Shown here piece after piece: positions 20,887 through 32,643 of a DNA stretch of 64,000 bases. A program made the position numbers and the translations under genes. Below the pieces are notes generated by a model. It had not been told where the DNA came from. It saw only the letters and a list, made by a program, of their open reading frames with translations, and did not search any database. Position 1 is the first letter of the stretch. Every line of letters starts with the position of its first letter. Source of the DNA: Pleurotus djamor (taxonomy: Eukaryota > Basidiomycota > Agaricomycetes > Agaricales > Pleurotaceae); assembly GCA_029747585.1 (NCBI GenBank), contig JAPEVF010000096.1, positions 1-64,000 of the forward strand, read 5' to 3'.

Positions 20887-23580
20887 TCATGCCATCTGAT
20901 GGTCGAACAACCCTTTGCTAGCGGCAGCCAGGCGGAGCCTGAGTTTCGCACGAGAGCGCAAAGAGGCCTCCAGTGCTTGGGAGTCATCATGGGGCCTTTC
21001 GATCACCGTGCCTTGGGCGAGAAAAGGTTCCGCTATCGGAGAGGATCTGTCAAGAGGCGATGAGGTGGCTTTTGGTGGCTGTTCCACTAGTCTAACCCGT
21101 TTCTTTTCCTCCGCAAGCCGGCTAAGCAACTGAGCGCGAATGTTGGACGTGCTTATTCTTGGATCTGTCTCTACCGCCACGTTTTCCGAAGCCTCCCCTT
21201 TTGACGTAGTAATCCGTCTGCAATCTACGTCGTGATTGGGGGTCACCGATAGTTCTTTGGAGTTACTGCTTTCGGATAGAAGATCACATGCTGAAGAAGG
21301 ATCGCCAGGCTGATCTAATTGACCCTCGGAGAGAAGAGGGTTCGTACTGGTGGGTGATGATGATGATTGTTCGCGCTCTGATGACGGGAATATTTTGCCC
21401 ACTTCAGGTGAGAAATGCGCTAAGTCTGACAAAAGACCACGTGTGCGAGCCATAATCTCCACTGTAGGTGTTCTACCGCGTGGAGAAGAACTTCTTCCAA
21501 CTTCTGGTTGGGTATTCGATAAGGGCATTCTTGCTCTCAGATCCGTGCTCACGTCGGAGACATGCGAACGTGGCTCTTGCTGAAGGATGGGAGAAGCCTT
21601 ATCCGGTAGGTCAGCTTCACCAAGGACTTGGGATTGTGATGGACCTGGATCAGAGAGACGAGACAAAAGATCAGGGCGAGAGCTTGGTGGAGACCGATGA
21701 GACCGGTCTGACAAATCATTAGAACGCTTCGACTTCGTTTGATGAGTGGTTGGTTTGGAAGGACGGGCCAGAGACGAAAGATGTGCTTGGATAGATTCAT
21801 GCAGCGTACGGTTGCGAGGGCGCCGCTGCGGGCAACTGGGCGCGGGTTGACGATTGATCGCAGCAGTCATGCTCGTCCCTTCATTTGCCGTCCAGTCGGA
21901 AGCCCCTTGTTGTTGGGGAAATGCACGGGTAGCAGAGGGATCAAAAGTGTCAAGAGGGTGAGCTGCAATATCTATAGATAGAGGTTGCATAATGCACACC
22001 CCGAGGTCTGAAGCATCAGCGGATGAACCCATATGGGCTCCAGGTGCCTCGGTGTGACTCNTACGTGAGGGNAGGACATCGACCGTCAGAGAGNCTCTCC
22101 GCTTGCCTTTATCATCTCCAACAGAAGGTTGGTCCAGGCCGTCCACATCNCTAGGGTGAGCGTAGGCATGACGCTCATCTCGCGGATGAGGTGTTGTTTG
22201 GGCAGGTGGAATACTTTCTCGTGATGAGCTACGCGTTTGTCGCCGACGCGACGGACCAGGTTCAGCAAAANAGTCGTTTACAGCAAACTCCTCGTGACGG
22301 GCCCTTGCATTAGGGTAACTTCTACCTGAAGGGGACCAGGAAACAGAGCGGGATCGGGGAGGCGGTCGGATGGAAGTACGTTGGTGGCGTGAGCGTGGTT
22401 GCCGGGACCCCGAACGAGCGTATGAATGGGCTGTTCGAGATCGAGATCGTGAACGTGAGCGAGATGACCAACGTCTGCTGGTCGAAGGTTCCGGCGGAGA
22501 GGATAGTTCCGTAGGTATTTCATACTAATAGCATGTTAACCACCATAAATATATGTATCTGGAATGATGAACNAACCTGCACGACGGAATCGTAAACAAA
22601 GAGGTCTTTGTACGGNGATCGAAGGAAGGAATATATTTCTGTGCNTGGATGAGAAAGGGAAAAGTANGATCTGGCTGAACAATACTTGCCATGGGCAAAA
22701 TGTTCGGCATTGCGACACCTGCCGCCTTCTANGTAAGGTGCGTCCATGTCCAGAAATTCCGCCATGAGCTTTATAGCNGACTCAGACCGAATGTCTATTG
22801 CTTTCATTAGTGAGATNAGAAAGGTCGTCAAGAACTACGCAATTTAGCGGTGTAAGACGGGAAAGCAAACGATATNACCTACTTCAACGTCCGAATTTGG
22901 CCATACACGGAGTTCTCGCCGTAAAAACACGGTCGCGCGACTGATGTATTCTTGTGATGCAGCNAATTGAGCCGGCGTNGGATGCGGACGGTAACGAGTG
23001 CGNGCGTTNGATGCGACATGCTATATAGCACNGGTAAATTCGACTGNATGGCAANCATCATAAGAAGCANACCTTCGCATAGAGGTCGTGCTCGTATATC
23101 CATTTCCTCCGAGCTATTGAACGATCCAGTCGGTCCGATTCCTCTCTCTGTCGGCGATCTTGCCTCCCCCAAAGCCGTTCAACTCTGGGTCTGCGACGTC
23201 GAGGTTCAGATGTATTGTTGGGCCCCTGGAGCTGTAGAGGAACAGGAGAAGATCTCAAAGGGGGCAGATAGTGTTTCTGATAGTCGTACTTNGATCGAAT
23301 ATGGTGAATAAGATATTCACCAATTTGTTGAGAACAAAGAGGGCATCGACGTGACTGGTCTACGTAAAGCCTCAGCGNAGCTCACGTCATTCAATTGNTA
23401 AGGTGACTGACCTGACCATATCATCAAGCACTCGAAGCAGAATTCATGAGAACANGGAGGAACCACCGTTCTGTCTGCCATAGGCTGAAGACATATNCTA
23501 CAGTTGTCCTCGAATGTTTCTGAGGCCACATNTTCTGGCTCAGGTGACTCAAGCTTGATGCGTTTCGGCGCAGGGCTCAT
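20887..23580 (-). CDS. Topors-like RING E3 ubiquitin/SUMO ligase with an Arg/Ser region
   Basis: The ATG at 23578-23580 begins MSPAPKRIKLESPEPE, then the RING finger NC-x-ICLQPMADRTVVP followed by CSHEFCFECLMIW and, in the next exon, SRRCPLCSQQIGEYLIHHI. This continues YDYQKHYLPPLRSS, a conserved Topors-type extension. Further exons read RTRYRPHPTPAQFAASQEYI, ISRATVFLRRELRVWPN, MKAIDIRSE and LMAEFLDMDAPY. The long last exon has an RS-rich stretch (SSRSRSRSRSRTAHSY) and a Ser/Pro-rich tail to the stop at 20887-20889. Topors proteins act in the nucleus near splicing speckles and promoters and transfer ubiquitin or SUMO. More than 20 ambiguous bases fall in this gene, so single residues are uncertain, but every RING cysteine and histidine that can be read is present. 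Confidence 0.8.
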
Positions 23581-24133
23581 TGCAGAGGCTTGGGCCGAAC
23601 GGGTAGCACNANGTAACTACTAAGAAAAGGAAAAGGATNGAAGGANNGNGGTCTGACTGACCGTGGGATGATCCTTTTGACTGTGGGAAGGGTGAAATGC
23701 CCCTTTCTCTAGGNTTCAGGCCCCTGACTTGCCACTACTTCGAAGGTTGCACTTCCAGTCAAGCTACTGGATTCGCGGACTTATCTGCCCATCTGGTCTT
23801 TTAGGATCTAGCCATTGAAGTCTTTAAATACAGCACGAGGACTTTTACTTCCTGGTTTATGGTTGACTGTTCTCATCCATTTCTGGCCCATCCTCAATAG
23901 CTTGAGGGCGTTTGCCCTCAAGTAATGGCGACATTTAGCGAGCTTGGTAAAAGCTTGCGTGCTATAGCCCAATGCCCCAGNTCCCTATAATAAAAGGCCC
24001 CGCGAACTAAATGCGGAGCGTGAGGCAAGGATGGCGTAAGGGACTCTCACTAATACGATTCATAAGCACGATNNAGTAGAACATGAATATTTAAGCTCAA
24101 TAGGGAACACGTCNTCGTCTCCCCAAAACCGTG
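23581..24133. promoter_or_regulatory. Divergent promoter region between the Topors-like and SDR genes
   Basis: The two genes start head to head 553 bp apart. A TATA-like TATAATAAAAGG lies about 140 bp upstream of the SDR start (near 23985). Several ambiguous bases (N) lie here, so finer motif reading is unsafe. Confidence 0.45.
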
Positions 24134-25303
24134 ATGTCAGGACCAAAGCCACTCATCATCGTTGCAGGCCTAGGAACAGGTTCTGGGACAGGTTCTGCAT
24201 CAGCGTACGCTTCATGATCGCTCGGAGTTTATCCCGTGTGCTCACTTCTCACTTCAACGCAGCCGTCTCTTTTCTAAGAATGGATACACCGTCGCACTTG
24301 TCTCAAGAGCACGAGGTGACTCTTTGACCCAGCTTGCTCAAGAANTAACTGCTTCTGGAGGAGAGGTCAGGACCGGAGTGTTCGAGAAGCATGCCTTCTT
24401 GACAGAATTTTCTAGGCCGCTGCATTTCCATTGTCGTCCTATTCCGAAGCCGATGTCAAATCCGTGTTCAACGATATCAGAGCTCGATTTCCTGCACCAA
24501 CTTATAGCATCCGAGTGGCGATCTTCAATGCCGCGCATGGTGTATGGAAGCCATTTTTAGATGTCACTCCACAGGATGTCCAAGAATCTCTACAAGTCAA
24601 CGTCGAAGCAGCTTTCGCCTTCTCCCGCCAATCTATCTTGGAATTCAAGTCGAATGACATCGATGCTCAAGGTAAACGAGGGACCTTGATCTTCACTGGC
24701 GCGACTGCAAGTATCAGGGGGAATGTCACAACCAGCGCATTCGCTGCAGGAAAGGCTGCTCAGCGGTCGCTTTCGCAAAGCTTGGCAAAAGAGTTCGGGA
24801 AAGAAAATATCCATGTCAGTGCACTTCTTGTGGTCGATTCTTCATAAACCCTGATGCGGTCCATCATCATCCTCAGGTTGCTCATGTAAGTCATCCTTGG
24901 CGGAAGTTCACTGGTGCTGATCTAAAGCGACCTGGGTAGGCTATCATTGATGGAGGTAGGAACTTCGATTTTCGTGCGATGAGAGCTTTGCTGAATCTTG
25001 TACAAGTGATCCTCACTGGCCGTACGAAAGAACGCATCTCTAAGATCGGTGAAGACTCTCAATGGGAAACCAATTCGAACGTTCGCCTTGACCCCAACAG
25101 TATCGCTTCAGTAAGTCACCAGGACAAATTCAGGCTTGTTCTCCTTCTAACGCTCTGCAGTCGTACTTGTATCTGGTGAATCAAGACAGATCTTCATGGA
25201 CATGGGAGCTTGATCGTATGTTTATAAATCTCGACTTCCTTCTTTCTGTGGTTAGTTGACGTGATTGACCCGCCTAGTCCGACCTGCTCACGAGAGGTGG
25301 TAA
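24134..25303 (+). CDS. Atypical short-chain dehydrogenase/reductase
   Basis: An NAD(P)-dependent oxidoreductase of the Rossmann fold, probably cytosolic. The ATG at 24134 starts MSGPKPLIIVAGLGTGSGTG, a variant cofactor loop. The next exon reads ARLFSKNGYTVALVSRARGD. Then come IFNAAHGVWKPFLDVTPQDV (the NAG region), RGTLIFTGATASIRGN, and TSAFAAGKAAQRSLSQSLAK where the catalytic Tyr-x3-Lys is expected. There, Phe replaces Tyr. Later exons give the IIDGG motif and end SYLYLVNQDRSSWTWELD then RPAHERW before TAA 25301-25303. The substrate is unknown. The family occurs widely in fungi. An ambiguous base (24345) affects one residue. Confidence 0.82.
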
Positions 25304-25534
25304 GTTGGTAGTACTACTAGTAGAATCGTCGATCGATATATGAGTAGCTGAGTTTGAAATGGAAACAACCTCCTGTTTTACTCCTAATTACCGATCACTG
25401 GCCTCGAGGCATCCTCATTGTTCCCGACATACCACCACCTTCTGGCCAGCTTCGAGGAGCAGCATTCTTATCTTGTACCACTTTGACTCATGTTCTGATA
25501 ATCCACTCTTCTTATCACTCAAACTCTCACTTTT

Positions 25535-27907
25535 ATGTTTATGGCCCACCATCAGCAATGGAATCCCAGTCAATCCCTCTATGCCTCCCCTTCCCCGATG
25601 TCTATGCCCATTCCAGACAAAAACAATGTTGAAATGAACAGGGAAATGCTCCTTCGGGTACTGGACCACTTTTCCACCGTAATCCCAGTGTACTTCGACA
25701 ACCGACCCGTTCGTCTCGTCGTTCATGGTGGCGCGTGCATGCTTCTTCATCCAAAGCTCTACCCGCTCACACAATCACCGCCCATGTCGCAAAGCCTTTT
25801 CGTTGGAGATGACGGGCGGCCAATTCCGATACCAGCGAAGCGCACCGCCACGAGAGATGTCGATTACATCGACCGATCATTCGCTGCGGAATGGAAGAAA
25901 CAAGGGGTTGTCGATGCGACTGAGCGCCTCAAGAAGTGTATTCGTATCACTGCTAGTCAGTTTGGGCTGGGTGCAGACTGGATGAATAGTGATGCCGATG
26001 TAGCTCTACCGATGGCCTCCGAGTAAGTCGTCCATTTGCAACTGAAGCGCGCCATCCGTGTTCGCCGCTTTCATTACCTTCCCGAGCTTTCGTTCTGCTT
26101 CTGTTGCTCTTCTGCCTATCTAATAATAGATGCTCACCCACTCTCAGCCCTCGTACTGGGACTGTTTACGATCCCATCTACAAGGATTCGCTTCGTCCGA
26201 ACAACGTCCACCTCCACACCATCTTTACTTCTCGGAACCAACAACTGACGCTGGTCAGCGTTACTCCATTCTGGGCTGTCGCCCTGAAGCTAGTGCGATA
26301 TTGCAAATGGGATCCTGGCGATATCTGTGCCCTCCTGCGGTCCGTTCTTTTCACTCGTCCAATGTACCTTTCGTCAACTAATGGAACAATGTCGGGACGC
26401 TTTTCGTAGCAATGGGACGCTGATGTCTAATGTAACTTGGACACCAGAGATCCTTGAAGGCTGGCTTCACAAGGAGTGTTGGTCGATGGGGTATGCATCC
26501 TACGATGTCGCGAAAGTCATGGAGATGCGGAAGCGAATACAACATGCAGTGGCCATGGTGAACGCTTGGAACAGCTCAGAGCCCCCGTCAACGCAGCCTC
26601 AAGCGACGCTCCCTACGCCGCCCTCCTCAGCCAATCATACATTATCCTCGTTCGCCGCGGGAAGTCGATTCGCACCAGAGGCATGGAGTATGGGTGGTCA
26701 AGGTATGGCTCCAGCGGCGCCACCTGTTAGCAGTGCATGGACTGTACCGCCGCCTTCTCCTCCGGACCTGCCTAATTTCCCTGCTCAAACCCCTTCGTCG
26801 TCACGAATTGGCATGAGTCCCACTCCCGTTATGCCCAATCAAGTTCAAGGTCAATGGAGCACACCGTCCACCCTTTCGCATCATGCTAGCTCTCCAGCTT
26901 CCACGCCTTTGACTCAGCGAGATTCTTGGGTTGGTGGATGGGCTCTACCCATTCAGAATCCCTCCAACCCCCGTCCCCCTCCGGCCTCTGTACAAAGTAT
27001 CTTCCCAGATCTACAACAGAGGCCTCCGCAACACCAAGCTGATACCGGCGCCAATGCAAGATCGTCGCTTGGACTCTCTCTCGGGGCGGAGGCTCCTGGA
27101 TGGAATCCTTCAGACGACCGTATCGATGTACCTCGCACTGAGACTACGCCACATCCCCCAAGTCGCCTTGGTCGGCCTCGCTATCTAACCGCTGATTACA
27201 CGAACAATACTCGTGAAGTGGTCCGGAGGGCTTCATTTACTCGAGAGTCCCTTTCTAACAACCCTAACAACCAAAGCGGCCAGAGTGCACCAGTCATACC
27301 TGCATTTGTACACAACGAACCTGAAGTGTCCCGAGTTCGCTCCTCCTCAAGCAATGGGTCGTTGTCTTTAGGACTCCCAGCTGGGTTTGTGGCTATGGAC
27401 GAAGCGTCACCCTATGACTGGTACGGTCTCAGTGAAGAAGAGAAACAAGCCGTGATGAGGGACCGAATGAGAAGGGCCACCACTTCAAGTCCTTACTCTC
27501 AGCCAACCGAACCCCAGCCCGAACCTGTCATACCCAGAGACGACTTACTCCAGAAGACGCCACCAGCCCGTCTTTCGTATATGTTCGCTGAAACCAAGGA
27601 TAATGATGCTATCGCCCGCCCTCCGCAAACCCTGTCACATCGGGCCAGCCAGAGCTTCACTCCCAATGGGGTCAGTCACCGACCGGACCAGATTCCAAGT
27701 ACTATGGCCTGGCATCCTGAAAGTGCAGAACGTGGTGCAAGAGTAAGGGAGAGGAACAGGTTGGCAGCTGCTTCGTCATCGCTAGGCCTTGGAATCTCTC
27801 CGCGGCCTGCCATACCTGAAGACGACGAGCTCTGGAAACCGTATCATGGGAGGGGCGTCGCAGCCGACAATAATTTGCGACATAGTCAGAGTCTCGGTGT
27901 TCTTTAG
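25535..27907 (+). CDS. Nucleotidyltransferase-like protein with a long Pro/Ser-rich tail
   Basis: Three exons. Exon 1 begins MFMAHHQQWNPSQSLY (or at the second ATG, 25541). It carries PVRLVVHGGACMLLHPKLYP, TRDVDYIDRSFAAEWKKQG and FGLGADWMNSDADVALP. Exon 2 begins PRTGTVYDPIYKDSLRP and holds TPFWAVALKLVRYCKWDPGD. Exon 3 has TLMSNVTWTPEILEGWLHKE and then about 400 residues of Pro/Ser/Gln-rich, low-complexity sequence to the stop at 27907. An HGG near the N-terminus followed by RDVDY resembles the minimal nucleotidyltransferase fold (GG/GS then D-x-D), but that is inference. The family is common in basidiomycetes and uncharacterised as far as I know. Confidence 0.72.
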
Positions 27908-28324
27908 CCCCTGTGGGCAATCCCAACAATTTCTTTCGTTTTTTTCGTTCGTTCTTTTTCCTCGTCGTTCGCGCCGTCAGTTTGTTCTTTTTTATGCATT
28001 TCGCTTGGATTTATCTCCAGTTCGTTCCTCTCACCATTGCTCATGCCACATTCATCTTCTCCAACAGCGCCTGTTGCTTCATCAAATCTATTCGTTGTAT
28101 GTACCATCTCGCAAACGCTCCAGTGGAACCCTTGTATAGCTTAGAACACAGTTCTTCAATGTAATACCATGATTCAGTAATATCAATTGCTCTGTATGTC
28201 TCTTAGATAGAGAAGCTTGAAGCTTGATTAATTGACGGAGGACACCAAGGATCGACTTATCGACGTTTAGGAGAACACGAAGTACGTATTATTATAAGAT
28301 ACATTGCATAGGAATATGAGGAGG
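27908..28324. other. 3' regions of two convergent genes
   Basis: A 417-bp T-rich interval lies between the stop of the nucleotidyltransferase-like gene and the stop of the convergent gene at 28325. No further gene or repeat was seen. Confidence 0.5.
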
Positions 28325-29161
28325 TTACAATCCTTCAGAATGGGAATTTGATCGGTAGGTTCGCCTTGGAAAGGGAGCAAAGGTTGCACGGGGAGGCGCC
28401 ATGAGCTCTGCAGGACCGCTTAGAAAAGAACACAGAAGCGATTCATGAAGTCACTTACGAACAAACACTACCCTCCAGTTCAGAAGGCGTATATCGGCTA
28501 ACCACCAGTCCTTTGTGTTCAATGGGAGGAGGGCGAAGGACAGCGAATTCGTTCATGTGGGGGTGCGGGCTGGCTTGGGGCGTGTCGAAGGCAGAGAAAT
28601 CGGTGATGATCTTCCGACTCTTGGGGAACCGAGGCTGATAAAGGCAGGAGAGGCGAAACGATTAGTTGAGACTAGTGTATCAGCGAGTAGGACACTTACA
28701 GACTCATCGGCAGCTTCTTGCGAAACAACATCGGCCGAGTTATTGTCGTCAACAACATGGATTCTTTCAGAGGCGACGAATGACTCTTTGATATCTACTG
28801 GCTGAGTAGATTCAACACAAGGTACAGCCGATTCTTCAGAAGTCTCCTCTTGCGTAGAGCTTTGCAGCGAGGGGGTTTGCCTCCGGATGTCGATAACCGT
28901 CATCAAGGACTCAGGATGACTAGGAGTTCGAAGGCATTGATTGCCATTGATCGGTACATCATCTCCTTGCTTCACTGGTTTGGACGACGAGAGACACGGG
29001 AATACTGAGAGAAACTGTGTCAACACAGAGGATGTGGGTTCCTGCTGGCGTCGGTGGGTGCAATGCTTGGGATCGTCACAAGGAGTTGACGCATCATCAA
29101 GGTTGGGCGTAGATTCCAAGTGCAAAGCCAGTGTCTTGCGACCGACGCAGGGGAGGAACAT
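28325..29161 (-). CDS. Hypothetical acidic Ser/Thr-rich protein
   Basis: The ATG at 29159-29161 starts MFLPCVGRKTLALHLEST. Exon 1 runs through DASTPCDDPKHCTHRRQQ and FLSVFPCLSSSKPVKQGDDV to VSQEAADES. After an intron starting GTAAGT, exon 2 reads PRFPKSRKIITDFSAFDTPQ, then HPHMNEFAVLRPPPIEHKG. A second intron leads to exon 3 (MAPPRATFAPFPRRTYRSNS), ending at TAA 28325-28327. The two introns both have consensus borders and keep the frame open, which supports a real gene. I see no known domain, signal peptide or membrane helix, and most of the protein is probably disordered. Confidence 0.6.
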
Positions 29162-29430
29162 GGTGGGTATTGCCAATTGAAGGGAGGGTTATGAAGGAAG
29201 AATGAGAAAGGAAGAATCGACGGAGAAGCACGAAATGCATGTCCTGACTGTGGTCTTATATCCCTCGTGCTGTGGATGTGGCTCGAGTGGCTTCGGTGGT
29301 CAAAGCAGATATGAGTGGTCAAATATGAAGACATGAGTGGCACATTACGCGTTATCACCGAAACACTTGAACAACAATGGGCGCCGAGCCACAGCGCAAA
29401 GATATGTTCGTATACTGTCATTTCTTTTCA

Positions 29431-30421
29431 TCAAGGACTTCGATGATACAGACTAATCTCTGCAGAGTCGAATCGAAATACCAACGTACTGAATATGGTC
29501 CAACTGAAGGCGAGCGCCAGCGCAGCCTTCACAGGTGGAGTTTGAGACGTTGCTCCATTCAAAGGACCCACCACCTCCGCGACCTCAAAGTCTTCCACGG
29601 TCGAAGTCGAGGTCATGCTACTCGAAGCCAATGAAGGAGTTGTTGATGCAATGTTTGTGATGGTCGGTTGACCTGTAACAGTAGAGTTGTCAACAATGGT
29701 TCCAAGAGCGATATCCGACGTCGGCGAGGATATCGGCAGCCCAGTGGTGGAAGTTTCAGCAGGGCGAGCGGAAGTTATAGGGGCGGCCAATGAGCTCGAG
29801 AGCGGTAGTGATGGGATTGATGGCGAAGAGGAAATGGTAGGCGTAGACAACGTGGATATGGAGTTACTCACGATGTTCGATACATCTCTGTGAGGTAGAG
29901 GGCGACTCGCTTCACGACATGTTCTTTCAAGATCTATACACGTGTGGTTGAGATTCCAATCTGGCTACGGGGAATCGGTTAGACGCACCGTCAATAGACT
30001 CTTGAGCCTGGTCCAGGACCTCCTGCACTCCCGGAGCGAGAAACGCGATACATTGGAGACAATTTACAAGACTATACTGGGTGTTGGTCGTGCAAGTACA
30101 TGTGATCGTAGAGCAAGTCTGTTCAACGAGAACGGTCAGTTTCTCCTTGTTACTGGAAGTGCAACAAGACTTACATTTATGGTGTTCACAACTGCTGCAC
30201 ACCGGTCCTGACATGGGTCTGGTATTGCGTTGGGGTCAATAGACTCTCTGGGTAACTGGCGAAGGCTCAATCGACATGAATTGGCAGCAAATACGAAGCC
30301 TATGCAACCAAAATTAGCTCCCATACAAGCGCTCAACCTGACCAGCACACGAACAAGACTCGAACGAAAGCACAAGTAGGAAAGATACGAAGAAATATGT
30401 TGTTCTTGACGAAATCGACAT
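29431..30421 (-). CDS. GPI-anchored cysteine-rich secreted protein, paralogue A
   Basis: Signal peptide MSISSRTTYFFVSFLLVLSF, then exon 2 with DPNAIPDPCQDRCAAVVNTI. An intron falls just before the next cysteine, and exon 3 reads TCSTITCTCTTNTQYSLVN and CLQCIAFLAPGV. The last exon is a long Ser/Thr-rich stalk ending in the hydrophobic segment AALALAFSWTIFSTLVF, as in GPI-anchor signals, although a polar tail of about 14 residues follows it. The cysteine pattern C-x3-C-x9-11-C-x4-5-C-x-C-x10-C-x2-C is shared with the four other copies in this window. It resembles but does not match the eight-cysteine CFEM domain. The protein likely sits on the outer cell surface. Its ligand is unknown. Confidence 0.75.
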
Positions 30422-31208
30422 CCTGGTCGGTAGAAGGGAGGCAAGATGGCCAAGAGTCCAAACTCGAAACGCAACAAGCTTGTGGCTTGAACACTCGGCT
30501 TATCACGAAGCCAAGACCTTGGAGCTGCGGCGTGTCTGTCTCAGTCCAGAGTGTCTTCAGGATGCTCCGTAAGCCTTGAGGCTTCCCGCAATTGGGAAAT
30601 CCATCGAAGTTTGAAACTTGAACATGGGCGTTTGTAGTTGAAAAAGTATTCGAGCTGGAGACGCTCGGCGTAACTAGGGTTCGGGTTGCTACCTGTAGGC
30701 AGTCACCATCGTCGCAGTGACGGAGGAAAAGGTGCTGTTTGGCACCAGGCACCTCGACAAACAAACATGTCATCAAGAACCGCTACTTAGGTTGCCGTTG
30801 ACTCTGCCGTTGACTGCCTTCCAACTGTCTGCACTAGACGCAGACTAGCTACTTATTCGGCTGGAAAAGAACGACCCCCATAAATCATCTTCTGCGAGCC
30901 TTGCGTATTTGTGAAATACTCAATCCGTGCTATTTTCACAGATTGTAGTTGGGGTATGTTTTCTTGATGCTTTTGTCAAGCATTCATGTACTTACGGATG
31001 TCTCGTACAAGGTCCCATGGCAAATGAGATCTTTGCACGGCTGCCAGCGCTGAGCGTGGCAACCTACAAGATCTAGTCGGCTGCGCAACGTGTTAGGTAT
31101 AGCACAATGTTCTTCATGTCACCCAGATGCCCATAGTACACGTATAAACGAGCGGTTCTTACGAAGTACTCTCGCATCCTCCCCACATCTCTCAATCTTA
31201 CCCGAAAG
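30422..31208. promoter_or_regulatory. Divergent promoter region between paralogues A and B
   Basis: Paralogues A (-) and B (+) start back to back with 787 bp between them. Minus frames here (for example toward 30776) lack splice partners or a domain. No clear TATA box was found. Confidence 0.4.
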
Positions 31209-32061
31209 ATGAGAGCTTTTGCCTTACGGTTCGCATTGGCAGCTTTATCGCTGGGTCTTGAAGTCCATGGTACGCTGATATTGGTTTTGGGTCGCACACA
31301 ATCTCCTTTGAAGCTCATTAACATTGTGTTAGCTTACTCTGAAGGAGAGGCCATCAGTGCCGTCAAGAATCTCTTCGCTCGTCAGAGTCCTGGTGCTGGG
31401 GAACCCTCCACGCCCACATCGCCATTTGACACCAAATCGCCAACATTTCCATCAGCATGCCATACCCCTTGTGACATCGCTTCCAATGCGGGTAATGTAC
31501 GAAGGAATCTTGTTCCGAATACTACTTTTCCGTTTCTGACTTGAAATCTGTCAGACTTGCAAAGATGTCAAATGTCTTTGTACAGCGGACCATGCGGAAG
31601 CACTAGGGAAATGCGTTAACTGTGTCATTGGTTCAAACGTTGGTGCAAGCCCTGTTGAAGCATCCTTCGTCATCGCCATCTTCGAAGAGGTCTGCAAAGG
31701 AAACGGTGTCACCAATCTCCCTACCCCTACCGTATCGCTTCCACCCAACTTCACCCTTCCTCCTGGAGTATCTACCGGTCCCAACGGTCAATTCTCCATT
31801 GGCACTACGGTCACAGCTAGTATTTCGGAGATGTTCGGTACTCCGGCCGGCACAACTGTGGTAATTCCACCCCCAGATCATTCATCCGGAACGGCCACTG
31901 TTCCACCTGAAACGGTCACGACGCACGTTCCTCCCTCTGCCAGCGGTTCTTCGCATCCCACCTCCACCGCTAGCCACAGCAATGCCGCTGCGCTCTCAAT
32001 CCCAACTGCGCTGGACTTTGTTCCTATGGCTGTTGTGGGGGCTATCATGGCACTCGCATAA
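31209..32061 (+). CDS. GPI-anchored cysteine-rich secreted protein, paralogue B
   Basis: The signal peptide is MRAFALRFALAALSLGLEVH, interrupted by an intron at its cleavage region. Exon 2 reads YSEGEAISAVKNLFARQSPG and TFPSACHTPCDIASNAGN. An intron lies directly before the third cysteine, and exon 3 reads TCKDVKCLCTADHAEALGK and CVNCVIGSNVGASPVEAS. A Thr/Ser/Pro-rich stalk follows, ending in ALDFVPMAVVGAIMALA as the predicted GPI signal. The spacing of all seven cysteines is the same as in paralogue A. This is the only copy of the family on the plus strand. The cell-surface location is inferred from the signal peptide, stalk and tail. Confidence 0.78.
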
Positions 32062-32643
32062 TACTCTATTGTGTTACCCAGCGCGGTGATATGTCTACTC
32101 TAGATTTTACTATTCCTCAAGGCGTGTATAACACAATTCATTGTATCAGGGCGGGCTATCGGTTACGACATAATGACTATCCTTATTATGCATGAACCCG
32201 CGGCTTCGTAGATAGCCTGCTCAGCTGTCACGTACACTGCCCAACCCCCACTTCAAGCTCTCCTAGCCCCTGGATGTCGTTAGCGCCGTTCGCTCCAATC
32301 GTTTGGCCGAACTCACAAACGTTCGTCCTCTTCATTTTCCTTTTACTGATACAATTAAGGGCCTGGTCACTAAGAAGACGGTTCTGCTTTCCTGCGGAGG
32401 CGATGCTGTTCAACAATCTAACTATCGAGTATGCTCCAACTCGGCACGATTCAAGTCATCGCGGTGTTGCCACTTCCTCCTTCGAATGCGCAGGAGAGGA
32501 TGCGAGTCAAGTTACACAAGATCACACGAGCATTTACAGCGCCCCCGGCTCCTGGGAAATTTCTAGGTTCCTAGAGCTATAAACAGCGCTGCTGGACCAC
32601 TCGCTATCAAGTATCTTCATTGCAACCTTTGAGCGCATCCCTC
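32062..32643. promoter_or_regulatory. Intergenic region upstream of the membrane-tailed GTPase gene
   Basis: This 582-bp gap holds the 3' end of paralogue B and the promoter of the GTPase gene. No clear element or additional gene was recognised. Confidence 0.4.

Noticed and set aside
22090..22530. Separate short ORFs in the Arg/Ser-rich stretch (for example 22278-22523 minus)
   Set aside because: They are out-of-frame shadows of the RS region of the Topors-like gene; the RS frame is continuous with the long last exon.
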